The notes beneath the pieces are model-generated. The model worked only from the letters and a program-made list of their open reading frames with translations, was not told the origin of the DNA and did not search any database. A DNA stretch of 64,000 nucleotides, from NCBI GenBank assembly GCA_025642065.1, contig JAODUP010000473.1, positions 62,001 to 126,000 on the forward strand, read 5' to 3'. The stretch is from Paralvinella palmiformis. Lineage: Eukaryota; Annelida; Polychaeta; Terebellida; Alvinellidae. A program made the position numbers and the translations under genes. Of the stretch, positions 43,854-57,546 are shown in pieces; the first letter of the stretch is position 1; every line of letters begins with the position of its first letter.

Positions 43854-46800
43854 CTGAAACAGAAGTATGGAACAGAGTTAGATAAAGTTCCTGCATAGGT
43901 ACATATGCAGTTCGGCTGCGTGTCATTGCATACAAGTATGATATATATATATATATATACATACCAGATCCAGTTTACAGAGTTTTTTCCTCATAAAAAG
44001 ATCTCTTCTGGCACACAAGGCTCTTCTGTAAGGTCCTACATCCTTCAGTAACTCTTCGCGCTCTCTTCTTTTAGCAGTCAAACTGACATGAAACTGAGCC
44101 ACGCTGTGTAGTAACTTAAACTTGGCTGCATCAGCCTTGGTCAAGCTCGACTTCGCCACATCCGGTTTGGTCAAGTCAGGCTTTGCCTCGACTGGGTGTG
44201 ACTCCACGGGTTTCGTAACATCTGGCTTTAACGTGTCCGGTTTTGATGCTTCTGGCTTCACTGCATCCGGCTTCGTCACATCAGGTTTAGTCTGATCCAG
44301 CTTTGTTTCATCTGGATTGAATTCTTCTGATTTTGTGTCCGGCTTTATGATGATGGTCTGTGCTATCACATCTGACTGTGTCACATCTGCTTTCTTCACA
44401 TCTAGTTTTAAATCATCCAGCCCATCGTCGTCCAGTTTTTCTGTCGCTGTGTCGGCTTCGATCTTTATTGACTGACTGCTGACTTCCTTCTTCACAACTT
44501 CACGTACCTGGTCCGACTCAGCTTCTATAAATTGAACAAGTACAGAACACTGACATCATCGACACCGGTTTCAAATCATCTCGTTATCATAATATTAATA
44601 AAAATAATAGTAATGTGTGGAATTTAGTTTGTTACATTTTGTTTCCTCTGCAATCATATAATAATATAATTATAATAATAATATTAGCAGTAACAACAAC
44701 AGAGAACATTATTGCAATGATTGAAATTCACTTTCAATTAGATTTGTTGTGATTCCAGAGGTAAATGGCCATATTTAGATCCAAATGTCTTCACCACCAT
44801 GTTATCAGATGTTAATACACCTTGTCAAGGCCAAGGTCTAGGTTTTTGAGTTTCTCTTAAATGAATTTCATGGGATCTATCAAACATCCACAAAATAATC
44901 CCCAACTGGGCACTGGTAAGTATCGTCCTTGACCTTTTTTGTTTCCGAAACTAACCACTCAAGAGACCCTTACAGCCAATATTCTCAAAGTGTCACATAC
45001 CACAACAAAACTTAACATACTGTAAAGTTACAAGACACAGAACGAACAGCTCACAAAGACATTCTAGGCACGTAGGTTAAAAAATTACTATACTAATAGG
45101 ATTAATTATCAATTAGATACAGATGGAAATACATCAGAGTCAACGGATTGCTAAAAGCTGATGCTAAAGATGAGCAAACACTCAATTGGGGTAGGTAATT
45201 TCAATTATTAAATATTTTAATTAGAATTATTGAAATTTGGTGGACTTTTCATTTGGGGATAAGAGGTATTATTATTTAATAATTTAATTATCCATTTTTT
45301 ATCTTGTTAAATTCTTGAAATTCCTACTACTTGAGTATTACGGTGTTTATAAAAGGATGTAGTTTTGGGATAAATCTTTGCCTTTAAATATTGCCAATTG
45401 ATCAACTACTTATTTCTGGTTCATATCTCATTATTATCGTATCTTTGGACAAATTGTGATTTAGAAATGCAGCAAAATAGTTACCAGGCAATACAAATTT
45501 AACGATCACATGCTCAGTACGAATAACCGAATTGAATCACAACATCCAGCCAATTATTTCCTCGTCATACTGGATTCTACATGATCAAAGGTAAAGGGGG
45601 AAAATGAGAAAGGTCTTACCAGTGTAAAAAATCCTTACAGCGAGAACACTCATTTATTTTGATTATGCGGTATACATAAAAATGGTATGAGCTGGAATTT
45701 ACACCATTATCAACAAGAAATAGTTCGGCAAAAATACCTCGCATGGAAAAGCTCAGCGAATATTACAAAAGCCGCAAAACGTAAAACTATATACCAGCTG
45801 CTTGTTTTGTCTCAATGCCATCGGACTGATTCTCGCAGATGTTCTCGATCTTTTTGTAGAGTTTCTCTCCAGCAAATTGCAGCGAGACTCCGATCTTCTT
45901 GAAGAGGGTGGCCGGAGTGAATCGTTTCAGTGCCGAGCCACTCATCACTGACTTCGGCACGTTCTGTTTCATCAGAGAAGACCAGTCGATATCCAACACA
46001 TCAATTATACCTGAGCCGGAGAGAGATTGAATCATGAATCGCGCAACAACAATGTGTCAAACCATTCTTACCAAACAACCTCAATTATATTTGGCAAATA
46101 TTTATCCTCGACGCTAGTGTCACACCTGGTATACGCAACCAAAGTGTCTGCACCCTAATGAAGTGAGATGATTGTGGTAATGATGATTGATGTTTTACGG
46201 CCACTTTTGTGCACACGGTAGGCTAAATGGGCCGAGCGACCTCCAATGGTAATGAAGCCAAGTCAAAGATGAAACACCGTTCAGATATGCCCACGCCAAG
46301 ATTCGAACTCAGGTGGTAGTGATCCGTGTTACAACAAGCTACCAAGTAAGACCATGGAGGCGCCCGGTCTGATCCCAAGAAGAAGTATCCTAACACTTAC
46401 ATTCAAAGGCACCTTTCTAAAATAACCTTAAACTCCAGTACCTCTCACTCGTCATCCATCTTTGATTGTCAATGATATAATCACTTTTACCTGCTACATT
46501 ATATACTCCCAAGCTTAGTTGGTTAAATATTGATCGAATGCCACAATAAAATATTGTTACTAACAGAAGTATAAAGTTCAGCTCACCGGTCTTTTGTGGT
46601 TTCTGTTCCTCGCCTTCACTGCTTTGATCAGGACCAATGATGTCATCAAGATCATCATCCGATATGTCATCAAACTCAATCGCCTCATTATCAAGTTTCT
46701 CATCTACGATGAAATAAGAGATTAGAAACTGTCTGTCTGTCTGTCTATGCCTGATAAAATTCGTGATGATAATTTTACTACAGTACCTGTAGGTTGGACA

Positions 46801-49800
46801 ACTGGAGTGTCACCAGGCGGTATTGTAACCAGTGTAGGATCCGTCTGGCTCCGTGGTGTTGACACTGTAGTTGAAGGATAGGGGGCAGTCCACGTCTCTG
46901 CATATCTAGACAACAAACATGAAGCCATTAAAAGGAGACAACATAAAATAAACTCACTCACTCACTCACTCACAGTCTGCAGAAAACCTGCTAAGTATTA
47001 AAAAGAAGTCTATTTCAACATGAAAGCAACTTGTACAAGTTACAGTTCATATGACAACACTTAAAATGTTTCATAAATCAAAGCTATAATTATAATACTT
47101 ATTTTGTTTGATGTTTATACACAGGTTTTTGGCTGGCAACCAACAGCACTCTTCTAACTCTACGTTATGATTATGGCTAAGCTTGATTTTATTGTCATTA
47201 CCAGAAGTCTGCATAAGGACTGGCAACATTATTAATTTTAACTCCATGGAGTACACCTATTATAGCTGCCAGTCACACACAGACACACACATAGACACAC
47301 AGCCCACAAAACTCCTCACTGTTCAACCAAGAACTTGTTAACTAATCAGCATATCAGACTAGCAGATGGCTAGTGGAGTTGAATTGAGGACCTAACATTT
47401 TCTAGAGTACGACTGTTACCACTGATTTATCATGACATGGCATCTTGGGGATATATTAGTTAGAGAGTAAGATTTGGCCAGATTATTGGAACTGTCGGAG
47501 ATCTGAATTGTACACACATGAAACAACTCAAGGTTAGAGACGGAATGTCCATGTATTATATTTATAACTGACTGGTGTCACCAGATCCCGCTTAACTTTA
47601 AGTGACATTAGGGTGACCGCCTTTATTCAAACACAGATAACAATACTGGGCATCAGCAGATTTGGCAACACAGCAACATTTTATAGGTAGATTGCTAAAT
47701 GTGTAATGCGTTGTGTCCACTTTTGTGCACACGGTAGGCTAAAGGGGCAGATTAACCTCTAAAAGTAATGAACCAAAGCAAAAGAAGAAGCATCCTTCTG
47801 ACATAGCCCAGCTGGGGTTTGAACCCAGATGCTACGGATCTGTTGTTAACCACACTACTACCTAGGCCATAGAACACCCTAACTGGACGACCCTATCTTA
47901 TTTATCAGCAGTACTTCTATTCATGCTGACCAACCCAATTTCAGTTGGTGCACATCACCTACCTATAATTACTAACTTTGATCATCTACATGCCAATAAC
48001 TTCTTGCAAACAACTTAACTGCCCATATCACATGGAAGCTCACATAACTGATTTAAATTAAGGCTGGTCACATTTTTCCCAAGTTCTGCCCATAATTTAC
48101 TCAACCAGGAGTCAGGTACCAGGCATCACACTGACAACAGCAACCAAAAATGACAATTATTATCAGTTGCCTATCAACTATTGATGACTGATCTTTTACG
48201 GCCACTTTCGTGCAGGCTAAATGGGCCAAATGACCTCCGAAGGTAATGAAACGAAGTCAAAGATGAAACACCCTGCAGATATGCACATGCCGAGATTCGA
48301 ACTCGGGTGAGAGTGATCTGTGATCAAACACGCTACCAGTTAGACCACGTAGGCTATCAATGATATGTTTGTTGTTGTGGTACATTTGCTATGATTTTGG
48401 TTTGTAGAGACCACGTTGTGTGTTGTAGTAAATGCATGTGAGAGTTGTAATTTCAGTCTGTCAGGTAGTAGAAACATTTATAATGTGGTAGTATCCGTTT
48501 CTGATCTTTCTGCATCAACGGGTGCAACATTTTCCATATCAGTAACGTTTCACTGTACATCTGTTTCAACTACCCAGTGATTCCCCCCTCCCAGAAATCA
48601 GATATTGCCGATTCAAAGTGTTTAGATTTTTTACACCAACACCAGATTTCCAAACTTAATATGGTGTTGAGCACATTTTTCCATTGTACTATTGTTTAAG
48701 GGTGCAGTCTGTCTAATCTGATCACAACTTAGTGTACTGCGTGCATCCAGTCTCCATCATCCGAGCTTAATCAAACTAGATAGAGTTGTGTATCAATAAC
48801 ATTATTAACAACAGTTTCTAAGATCATGTCCCACAATATGGTTCATTAATAAACTACACCATAATCACAGATCGCTGCATAGGTCCATAAATGGATTACT
48901 ACAGAGTCATGTGACCAGTAGTTTCGGAAATGACATACCTATCTCTTTTCGAGTCTTGGTTGTCGTAGTAACCATGTTCAACAGACTTCACGTCCACGTG
49001 AGTATCAGGATGTTCCATTGGCGAGTCTCTTCTGTCAAGGACGGGATCAACGTCATTGGTGGTCCGACGTTCCGAGACCAACCGATCGCTTTCTCTCGTG
49101 TAACTATCGACCCTGGTATCTGGATAGACCCGGTCTGAACGATAACTGTGACAAGATTCAGTGTAGTTTTCCGTCCGCCGATCTCGATATACATTGCTCC
49201 AGTCCATCCTTTCGACGCTGCGATCCCTGGACACGTCTGCAGTACGCTCGTGATCTATGTGGTCAAGAATGCGGTCCAGACCACGATCCCGATCCCGCGA
49301 CCTGTGGTCAACCTCGTCAATCCTGTCGGCATTCTGCCAATCTCTGGCATAGGCATCTGTCTGTCGTGGATCGGTCTTGCGTACATCCACCTCCCTGATG
49401 TAGTCATCACGTCCCTCACGGTCATCTCGACGATCGCTGTAATGACCAGTAATATTACGATCTACGCTGCGTGTCCTGGACACCTCTCTCTCTCTGTCTG
49501 CATAAAGATATCTAGAGTCGGAGCGACTCGATCGGTCTTGATCTAGCAGGTCATCTCTCGCACGATTCTCCCGATCATAGTCATAAAGCAAGCGATCATC
49601 CCGGCGATCTTCGTGGCGATCATCCCGATGCTCGACACGATCATCCTCTGGAACACTGTGCTTGCTACCCAGGCTGCTGCGACTCGGACTGTGGCAGAAT
49701 CGTTCATCAATGACCTGTGGCAATGGCTGGTCAGTACTATGCTGTAAAGGTAACAATAACCATCACTGAGACATATATTTATGGTGGTGTAGCCTTGAAA

Positions 49801-52800
49801 ATGTTACAATTGATATGGTAAGTTATTTCTGCCAACAAACGTTAATCCACATATATATTACTGGCCAATCTTTTGCCATTGTAACATTCACCATACCAGT
49901 AATTTTCCCCTAAAACAGATTCCTTTCCATGATTAAACCATGCAAAAGTCTGAGCTTTTTCACAAGCCTGAGGTTGTAGTTTTTGTATTTAAAAAGATAA
50001 TTCCTCATTAAAACTGTAGATAATAAACATCAATGACATTATGGATAGTTTAATTAAGCATATGCAAAAATTCAGGCCCTTGCCAGTAATCCAGATATGT
50101 ATATGGCATCCTCATGAATACTAAACTGTGTCCAATTTCGCTGCACGATTTCCATCATGCTTATGGCTGGGCAGAACAGTGTACTGACATCATCAAAGTG
50201 TGTGTGTGTGTGTGTGTGTGTGTGCGTTGCCACAGTCATGTATGAACCTTAACCTGGAGCCAGACATTTTGCTTCATTGTGCAATGTCACACACTGGGCT
50301 TGCCAATACTGAACATGCTTGCATATTCTGCTGTATAATTAATCAGCCATGTGGGAGCCAGGTTAAAGTGATAAGCATAGACACAAACAAACCTATTACA
50401 ACATTTCTTCCTAAGATAACAGTTATTTTTGTATAACTCATCAAATATATGTGATAGCGTGACTAAACATAGCAATAAATATAACTGATATTAGATACAT
50501 ATGAAAAAAGGACTGGCTGATAAATAATTACCGTAACAATTGATAATATGTTTGACAACTAGTATATACATATATATATCAGAAATGTTTACCTTATACG
50601 GAAGATCTGTATCTGTAACATCCTTCTCTGGATTGGACCAATCACTGACAGCCTCTCCTTCATGTACTGCAACAGAATAGTGGAGAACATACATGAGTAA
50701 TAACATGAACAAAGTCGGCCACTTTTGATATACGTATGATGCTTATGGATTAGCAGACAAAAAATAGCTAGCCAGGGATGTCATGGCCGAGACTGAATAC
50801 TAACGGATTTGGGAAAAATCAATCTATACCATTGTATGGTGGTCAAGCAGTTGAATGAGTATTTGATTGGCAGTGTTGTTTTAACTCGGCCATTATGCTA
50901 TGTGGGGCACATGGCTCAGGGACTAATTCCATGGGACAAAATGTGACTAGGATGAAGCCTGTTACTGATAGAGCTAACCTTCCACAGACTAAAAGTAGAA
51001 TCGGGATTTGATCTTATGACCAGGAAGCTTGGTGTACAACATTATACCAACTGGACCATGAGCATAATAATAATAACAATAATAATGCATGTTTATATAG
51101 CGCCAGAACCAGGTAACCCTGTTTTGAGGCACTGTACATGATGGTGCTACATCAGAGAATTTTAAACAATAGTTTGTTATATGTCAGCATGAGAACTACT
51201 GCCATTTTTATTAATCAAATACATATTGAACGTTACTTCAGCCAGTAGCCTAAGACTATTCCTCCGAGCACTTGTTATTATATCGGTGAAGAATCTTGAA
51301 CGTGTAGACTAAAAAATGGGTCTAAAAACTTTGTGATTAATTAGAGATCAATCTAAAATCACCACCGGCACCACAAATCAATTCCAAACGATCTGCTGAC
51401 ACATTGACTTGGTATACAGACATCAGCATGTGAAAAGAAAAGAAAATCATGATCTGTTCAAAAATATCTGAGTTCATAAATTGTTATTTCCAGACGCAGT
51501 TAGCTCGGATGTAAAAATTACGTCTAGGTTTGCAAACATCGAAGACCATTCAATGTCAAGACCATTCACCCAACAACAGATCAGTAGGGCTACGATTACA
51601 TTTTTCAGGACAGGATTATTTTTACCTCAAGTTTGAGGAAATTTGGGGTAACCACAGCCAGTGGGCTGGGTATAACGGCACAAGTTTCATCATGAACCAG
51701 GACACCAATGCAAATGTTTCCGTGACAGTTCAAAGTATCTTTTTCATCCATTCATTCTGTCTAAATCGAGACCATGCAATGACTGATAAATATGATATTT
51801 TGTAAAAACCAAAAGAATTTTGCAGGTTACCCTTTTTCCGGGGTCTTTTTCGAGGACTGTCAACGGAATGTGACCTGCGGCGTTTGTAGTCAACATGATG
51901 ACTCGAGCTGACAACACTCGATGTGACACCACTCTCATCCTGAAACAATAGTGCCATCAACAAATTAACAAATCTACATATATCACAAAGGCATCAATCA
52001 AAAATCTTACAAGGCTGATATGAAACAAAGTTTACCAGCTCTGGTAGCTGGTAAGGACTTTTTTTATTTCACACACTGTAATTACTTTACTGTTGAATAT
52101 GGAAAAATGTACACAGTGATGTTTAAGTCTATCTATTTAATATAGCATGCATCTCATTTCTACAAATATACATACTTCCAATCGAAGGCAGGATTTACCT
52201 ATCTTGAATCCTATGTCTCTATTGGGAAAGATGAAGTAATATTGATGATCGTGTTAACAAAAAATGTAAATCACTTACCAATTTATCGTTATCAGCACTC
52301 ATGATCACAACCTTGTCTACTTTATCTCTTTCCTTATCATAAGACTTCCTCGGCTTCACTCTGTTTTGCCTTTCGAGGTCCAGATCTGCTTCGCGTTCAT
52401 TGCTCGTCCACGAGGGAATCTCGTAGGCTCTATCCTGTTCGACATCAGCAACATGAGAATCGCGCTCTTTCGACCTCGGATCCCACGATTCCTTGCTGTC
52501 GGCATCTCGGCTGCTCGTACTACGAGAGTCGTGTTCCACTTTTTCACCTTCAGTGGTCTCTTTGCTTCGTTTCTGATGGGTCTTATCATATTTCTTTTCT
52601 CTCCTTTCCAACTCTCGGTCATAATCCTTCTCTGCGCGAGGCTTCTCGGGATATAATATGTCTGGATCTTTAGGTTTTCTCTCTTGACTTTGTTTTTGTT
52701 CCAGATGAGTGTCTGGTGTGTGTCGTTCCGATACTTTGCTTCTGGAGCTGGATGGCTTACGTAAATCAGGTTCCACGCTCCTCTTAATAGTGCTATCTAA

Positions 52801-52961
52801 CTTTTGATAGTCTTTTTCCTGAAAGAAAGAGAGATATAGAGAGAGTAAAATGATTGAATATAAATATTTAACAATATATTGTTTTATTCAGAGTCATTTA
52901 TCTAGCTTACAAGCATCTGTTCCAGATAATGTTATCTATGTCCATAAAATTATCTCTCTCT

Positions 52962-52994
<33 letters not shown>

Positions 52995-53268
52995 CTCATA
53001 CCATTAATTAGAGAACATACTTAATATGACCAGGTTACTCAGTATTAATAAAGATGTGTCCACTGAGATATATATACACATACATACCGGAGAAGCTTCA
53101 CGACGATGTTTAGAACTTGGTGACTTCACTCCAACTTCAACTTCTCCACGACCACGCTTCCTATGACAACCATATATTAACCTTAATACAATGTTAATAA
53201 AGATAAAATTTGACGCAAAAAAAATAACAGCTCTAAATTATAATATTGAAGCATCTCTCTCACTATCT

Positions 53269-53307
<39 letters not shown>

Positions 53308-56300
53308 CTGGATCCAGAAACGAGCCTATCTTTAGACTTGTCACTTGTCCAGCTTCTGGCTGTCTGTTCCCACTCAGTACGACGTGACAGGTGATCATGG
53401 CTTGGATCTGGTTATAATAGACAAATATAAAAATGCAATTAGTCAATATAGAATTACTATTTATTAAATATAATAGTCACCAATACAATGTATCAACGCC
53501 ATATTCACATCACTTAGCGCAGCGGATTTGAGGGGACTGACATGTGATAACAGAAAACAATACCTGAAATTTGCTGAAGCAAATAATCTAAATATAACCT
53601 GATACACCGTCATATATTAATAAAATAAATTACAGGTGTATAAGCCTACATTAGTCATAAAATTTCATCTGTCATCCACATATAATAATAATAATTACAA
53701 AACTTCAGTGACGCACATAGTACAGGGGTTGGGCAAACTCATAGTCACGGTACAATGGAAAATTCATCAACAAACTTAGGAGGGATAAGTGAGTCTGAAA
53801 AAAGGTGAGTTTTCAAATGGTGACAGAAAGAAACTATATGCTATTTGGTGAGAAATGAGTAAGTTTACTGTGTTGTCTAGATGTACCTATAATGATGAAA
53901 TCTGTTTTGTTGGCATTGAGCCTAAGTTTATTGATTGTCATCCAGCCAGAGATATCACTGAGACAGGAACCAAGTTGTTTAAGGGAATGCTCAGTGTCTG
54001 CTGTAGAAAAAGATATGTATACTTGGGTGTCATCTGCATGTAAATGATGGTCTAATTTGTGGCTGGGTATAAGTGAGCTTAGTGGTGTGATATACATAAT
54101 AAACAGTAGTGGTCCAAGAACGGAGCCTTGGGGAACACTGCAAAACCAAGGCACTGACTTTGAAAAACATTTTCTTATTTTTATTGATTGAAACCTATTT
54201 ATTAAGAATGAGCGGATCCAGGTAAGTGTTGTGCCTGATATGCCATTCCAATCAGAGAGGCGATCAGAAGAACAGAATAATCAATGGTGTCAAAAGCTGC
54301 AGATAAATCTAAAAGTGTTACGCTGTGACCTTTCCTGTGTCCATGTTTAGTGATATGTCGTTATGAACTTTTAGTAGAGCGGTTTCTGTAGAGTGAAATT
54401 GTTTGTAAGCATACGGTCTTTCCTAATACTTAAGATATGAATGAGAGATTAGAAATAGGTCTATAACTGTTTAGGTCATTGAGTGGTAAAGATGATTTCT
54501 TAAGAAGAGGGATTACATGGGCATGTTTAATATGAGAAGGGAACACTCCGGAGCTTAGTGATCAATTTAATATCTTAGAAATTGGAACAATTAGTGTGTG
54601 AAGACAAGATTTTAGGAGAAATGTAGGGATAGCATCAAGTTCACAGGACTTATTAGGGGCTGACAAAATTAGTTTAGAAACTTAAGTAAGTGAGGCTCGT
54701 TTAAACACTGTGCCAGGGTGAATATAGTGACATAAATCACCTGAGCAGCCCTGTTGGCCTAACACATGAACAGCATTCCAGCTGTAGGTTAAAACAGACC
54801 ACTCTCGAATAAAGTCCTTCATCCAAAGGCTGTATCACTGATGTCATGTTTTTTTGGCAGAAACACACATTTGTGGATCCATTGGGCAATTGAGAGTCAA
54901 AAAGAATGGCACGCTGATTAATCTTTTGTTTGGCCAAGGGGCAATGGAATGAAGGCACAAAATCTTCAGCAACACTCGCAGAACAACAGAATTAATGAAA
55001 TACCAGAATATATATTACAATTTATGTTGACTGACAACAATTTTATCCAACAGTTGTAAAAAACAGTTAGTTCATACTAAATGATGCAATTCACCAATTC
55101 AAGATAATTGGTCACATATTCAATGGCTTCTATTAGTGAGTGCGGTACAATAAACTGTCAAAAGACACAAGGACTAGTAGTGGTTGTGGCTTAGTGTATT
55201 CAGCAGTACCATATCTGTATGATTTTAACATGTTTACAACAAATTGGTTGAGTTTAGCAAATTACCCTCAAAATCATGGTTTCTATCTAGGAGACATCTT
55301 TGTGATTTGGTTAATAAAAATTTAGTCGATTGAGATTCTGTTATTGCGGAGTGGACTGTGCTTTTAGTCATAAGTTGGAAATAAAGGTTTGACTGGGAAG
55401 GAGTGTTAAAAAATATATGGTACATATAAACATACACAAAATGAAAAGATATCAAAAGGTTCACCTTTATGTTCTACATCCACCAATCTGTCTCGATCTG
55501 ATCGTCCACGGCTGTCCCTGTTGTCCGTAGATCTGTCACGACTCCGACTTGAAATATGCACATCTCTCACATCAGCCCGCGGATCAACCCTCACATCCAA
55601 ACGATTGTCAGTCCTAACGTCGACATGACTCTCACTTCTCACATCAACACGAGTCTCACCTCTCACGTCAACACGACTGTCACTTCTCACATCAACACGA
55701 CTCTCACTCCTCAAATCCGACCTCACATCTGAGTGGACCTTAATTCGTAGGTCAGAATGTGAATCGGACCGACTGTCTACTCGAACATCTCGGCTGTCTC
55801 GCGTGTGATCCCTGACAAGATCACGTGGGTCAATGAGATCCCGTGGATCATGGACGCTCCTGGCAATCTCAGAATCTAGCAGGCGTGGATCATCTCGAAG
55901 CCGATCTCGATCCCAGCGTGCTCTGTCCAGCTGCCAGTCACGATTACGCCCTCTATCAGAGCTGACATCTCGAGAACTTTCTCGTCTACGATCCAGATCG
56001 CTTCTTGTACTGGTATCGTAGTCTAAGTATATAGTATCAAGATAACAAATATTATCAAGATTAAGGTTTAATTACATCTTGATAAATAGGTCACACAGCT
56101 ATGTTCGTTTGGTCTCAACTAGAAAGGTTTTTGCCACTGAATACTCCATATATCATAAATTCTAAAATTATTTAGAATTAGTTGTCATGGTGAAGCTGTA
56201 AATTACAAACCATATGCATCTCCCTCATTTGAGTTTGCCAGCCACATAAAATAAATGCCATTTTGGCCATTATTATTATTATTATGTATAGTAATAGTAA

Positions 56301-57451
56301 TAGGATTATTACTTTTACAGTGGTTTAAAAATGACGTCAAAACCAATGAGAAGTTTCATTCCAACTGACACTATCATCATAACAATGACAAACAAACAGG
56401 CAGAGACTGACAGATAGACAGATGGATGGACAAACAAAAGACAGACATGTACCCAGACACATAAAGTGTGATAAACAGGCAGGCTGATACAGAGATTGAT
56501 TGGTGATGATTGATGTTTTACTTTTGTGCACATGATAGGCTAAATGGGCCGAGCGACCTCCAAAGGTAATAAAGTGAAGTCAAAGATGAAACAAGCTTCA
56601 GATATGCCCACACCAAGATTCAAACACGGGTGGTAGTGATCTGTCATCCAACACGCTACCGCTGGACCACGGAGACGCCCTACACAGAGAGAAGACAACT
56701 ATCAGTGTTGACATTCTTACCATAGAGATAGCGATATCTGTCATAAGTCCTGCTGTAATCATCACGACTCCTATCATCTGATGACCGTCCTCGTATGTCC
56801 TCAGTCCTTAGCCTACTGGTATCCTCAATCAGCCGTCCTCTGTCATCATAGTAGGCCGAATAATCTCTTCTCACATCTATTCTGTCCGTCTCTGTGGGGT
56901 AATGGTAAGGCACATTGTTAGTTTTGAATTCCATCTTATATAACACACTGTGGGATGTATCATTCCTCAACAAAAACATCTCATTTCCTTGACTGATTGA
57001 TTGGTTTTCGGCAATGGTCTCACCCAAGACATATGTATCCAAGGGGCCACTCTTGAGGGAAACAAGTGAAACAACCCAACTCACAAACACGAGTTTGAAT
57101 CAAACACTCTGGAGCTTTTCAGCATAATGCTCTAGCCCCTATTTTTTAAGCATCCCTCTTATTTCCTCAATGTTAAGCCCCTCGGCCCTACATTTTGGAT
57201 GAAGCCAGCACCAAAGCCAAATGAGTTGAATTGAGTAACCTCACGCGATGGTTACATCTAGAATGTATGGTTGAAGACTGACATCATGGAAAACATATCC
57301 CACCCAGGTTTGAACCCAGAACCTGAAGGTTTGCAGTCCAGTGATCTAACCACTGTACCATCAGAATTCCTCTCCCCAAACCTAAATAAAGCAATGATGT
57401 TCTCACAGACAGACAGACAGACAGACAGACAGAGACAGACAGACAGACAGA

Positions 57452-57491
<40 letters not shown>

Positions 57492-57503
57492 TGACAGACA
57501 GAC

Positions 57504-57546
<43 letters not shown>

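Larger units (their letters stand above)
46906..48938 (-). other. ZC3H13 intron between exons l and m
   Basis: 2.0 kb with family-1 SINEs at about 47695-47880 and 48183-48355 and a (CTCA)n tract beside 46970. Nothing else is recognised. Confidence 0.75.

Noticed and set aside
46722..46961. Signal-peptide-like start of a 79-residue minus frame
   Set aside because: Its hydrophobic start is intron sequence upstream of ZC3H13 exon m. The exon itself is explained by the splice sites.
49018..49546. Plus-strand open frames of 126 and 132 residues
   Set aside because: They are antisense shadows of ZC3H13 exon l, whose RD-rich codons leave the other strand open.
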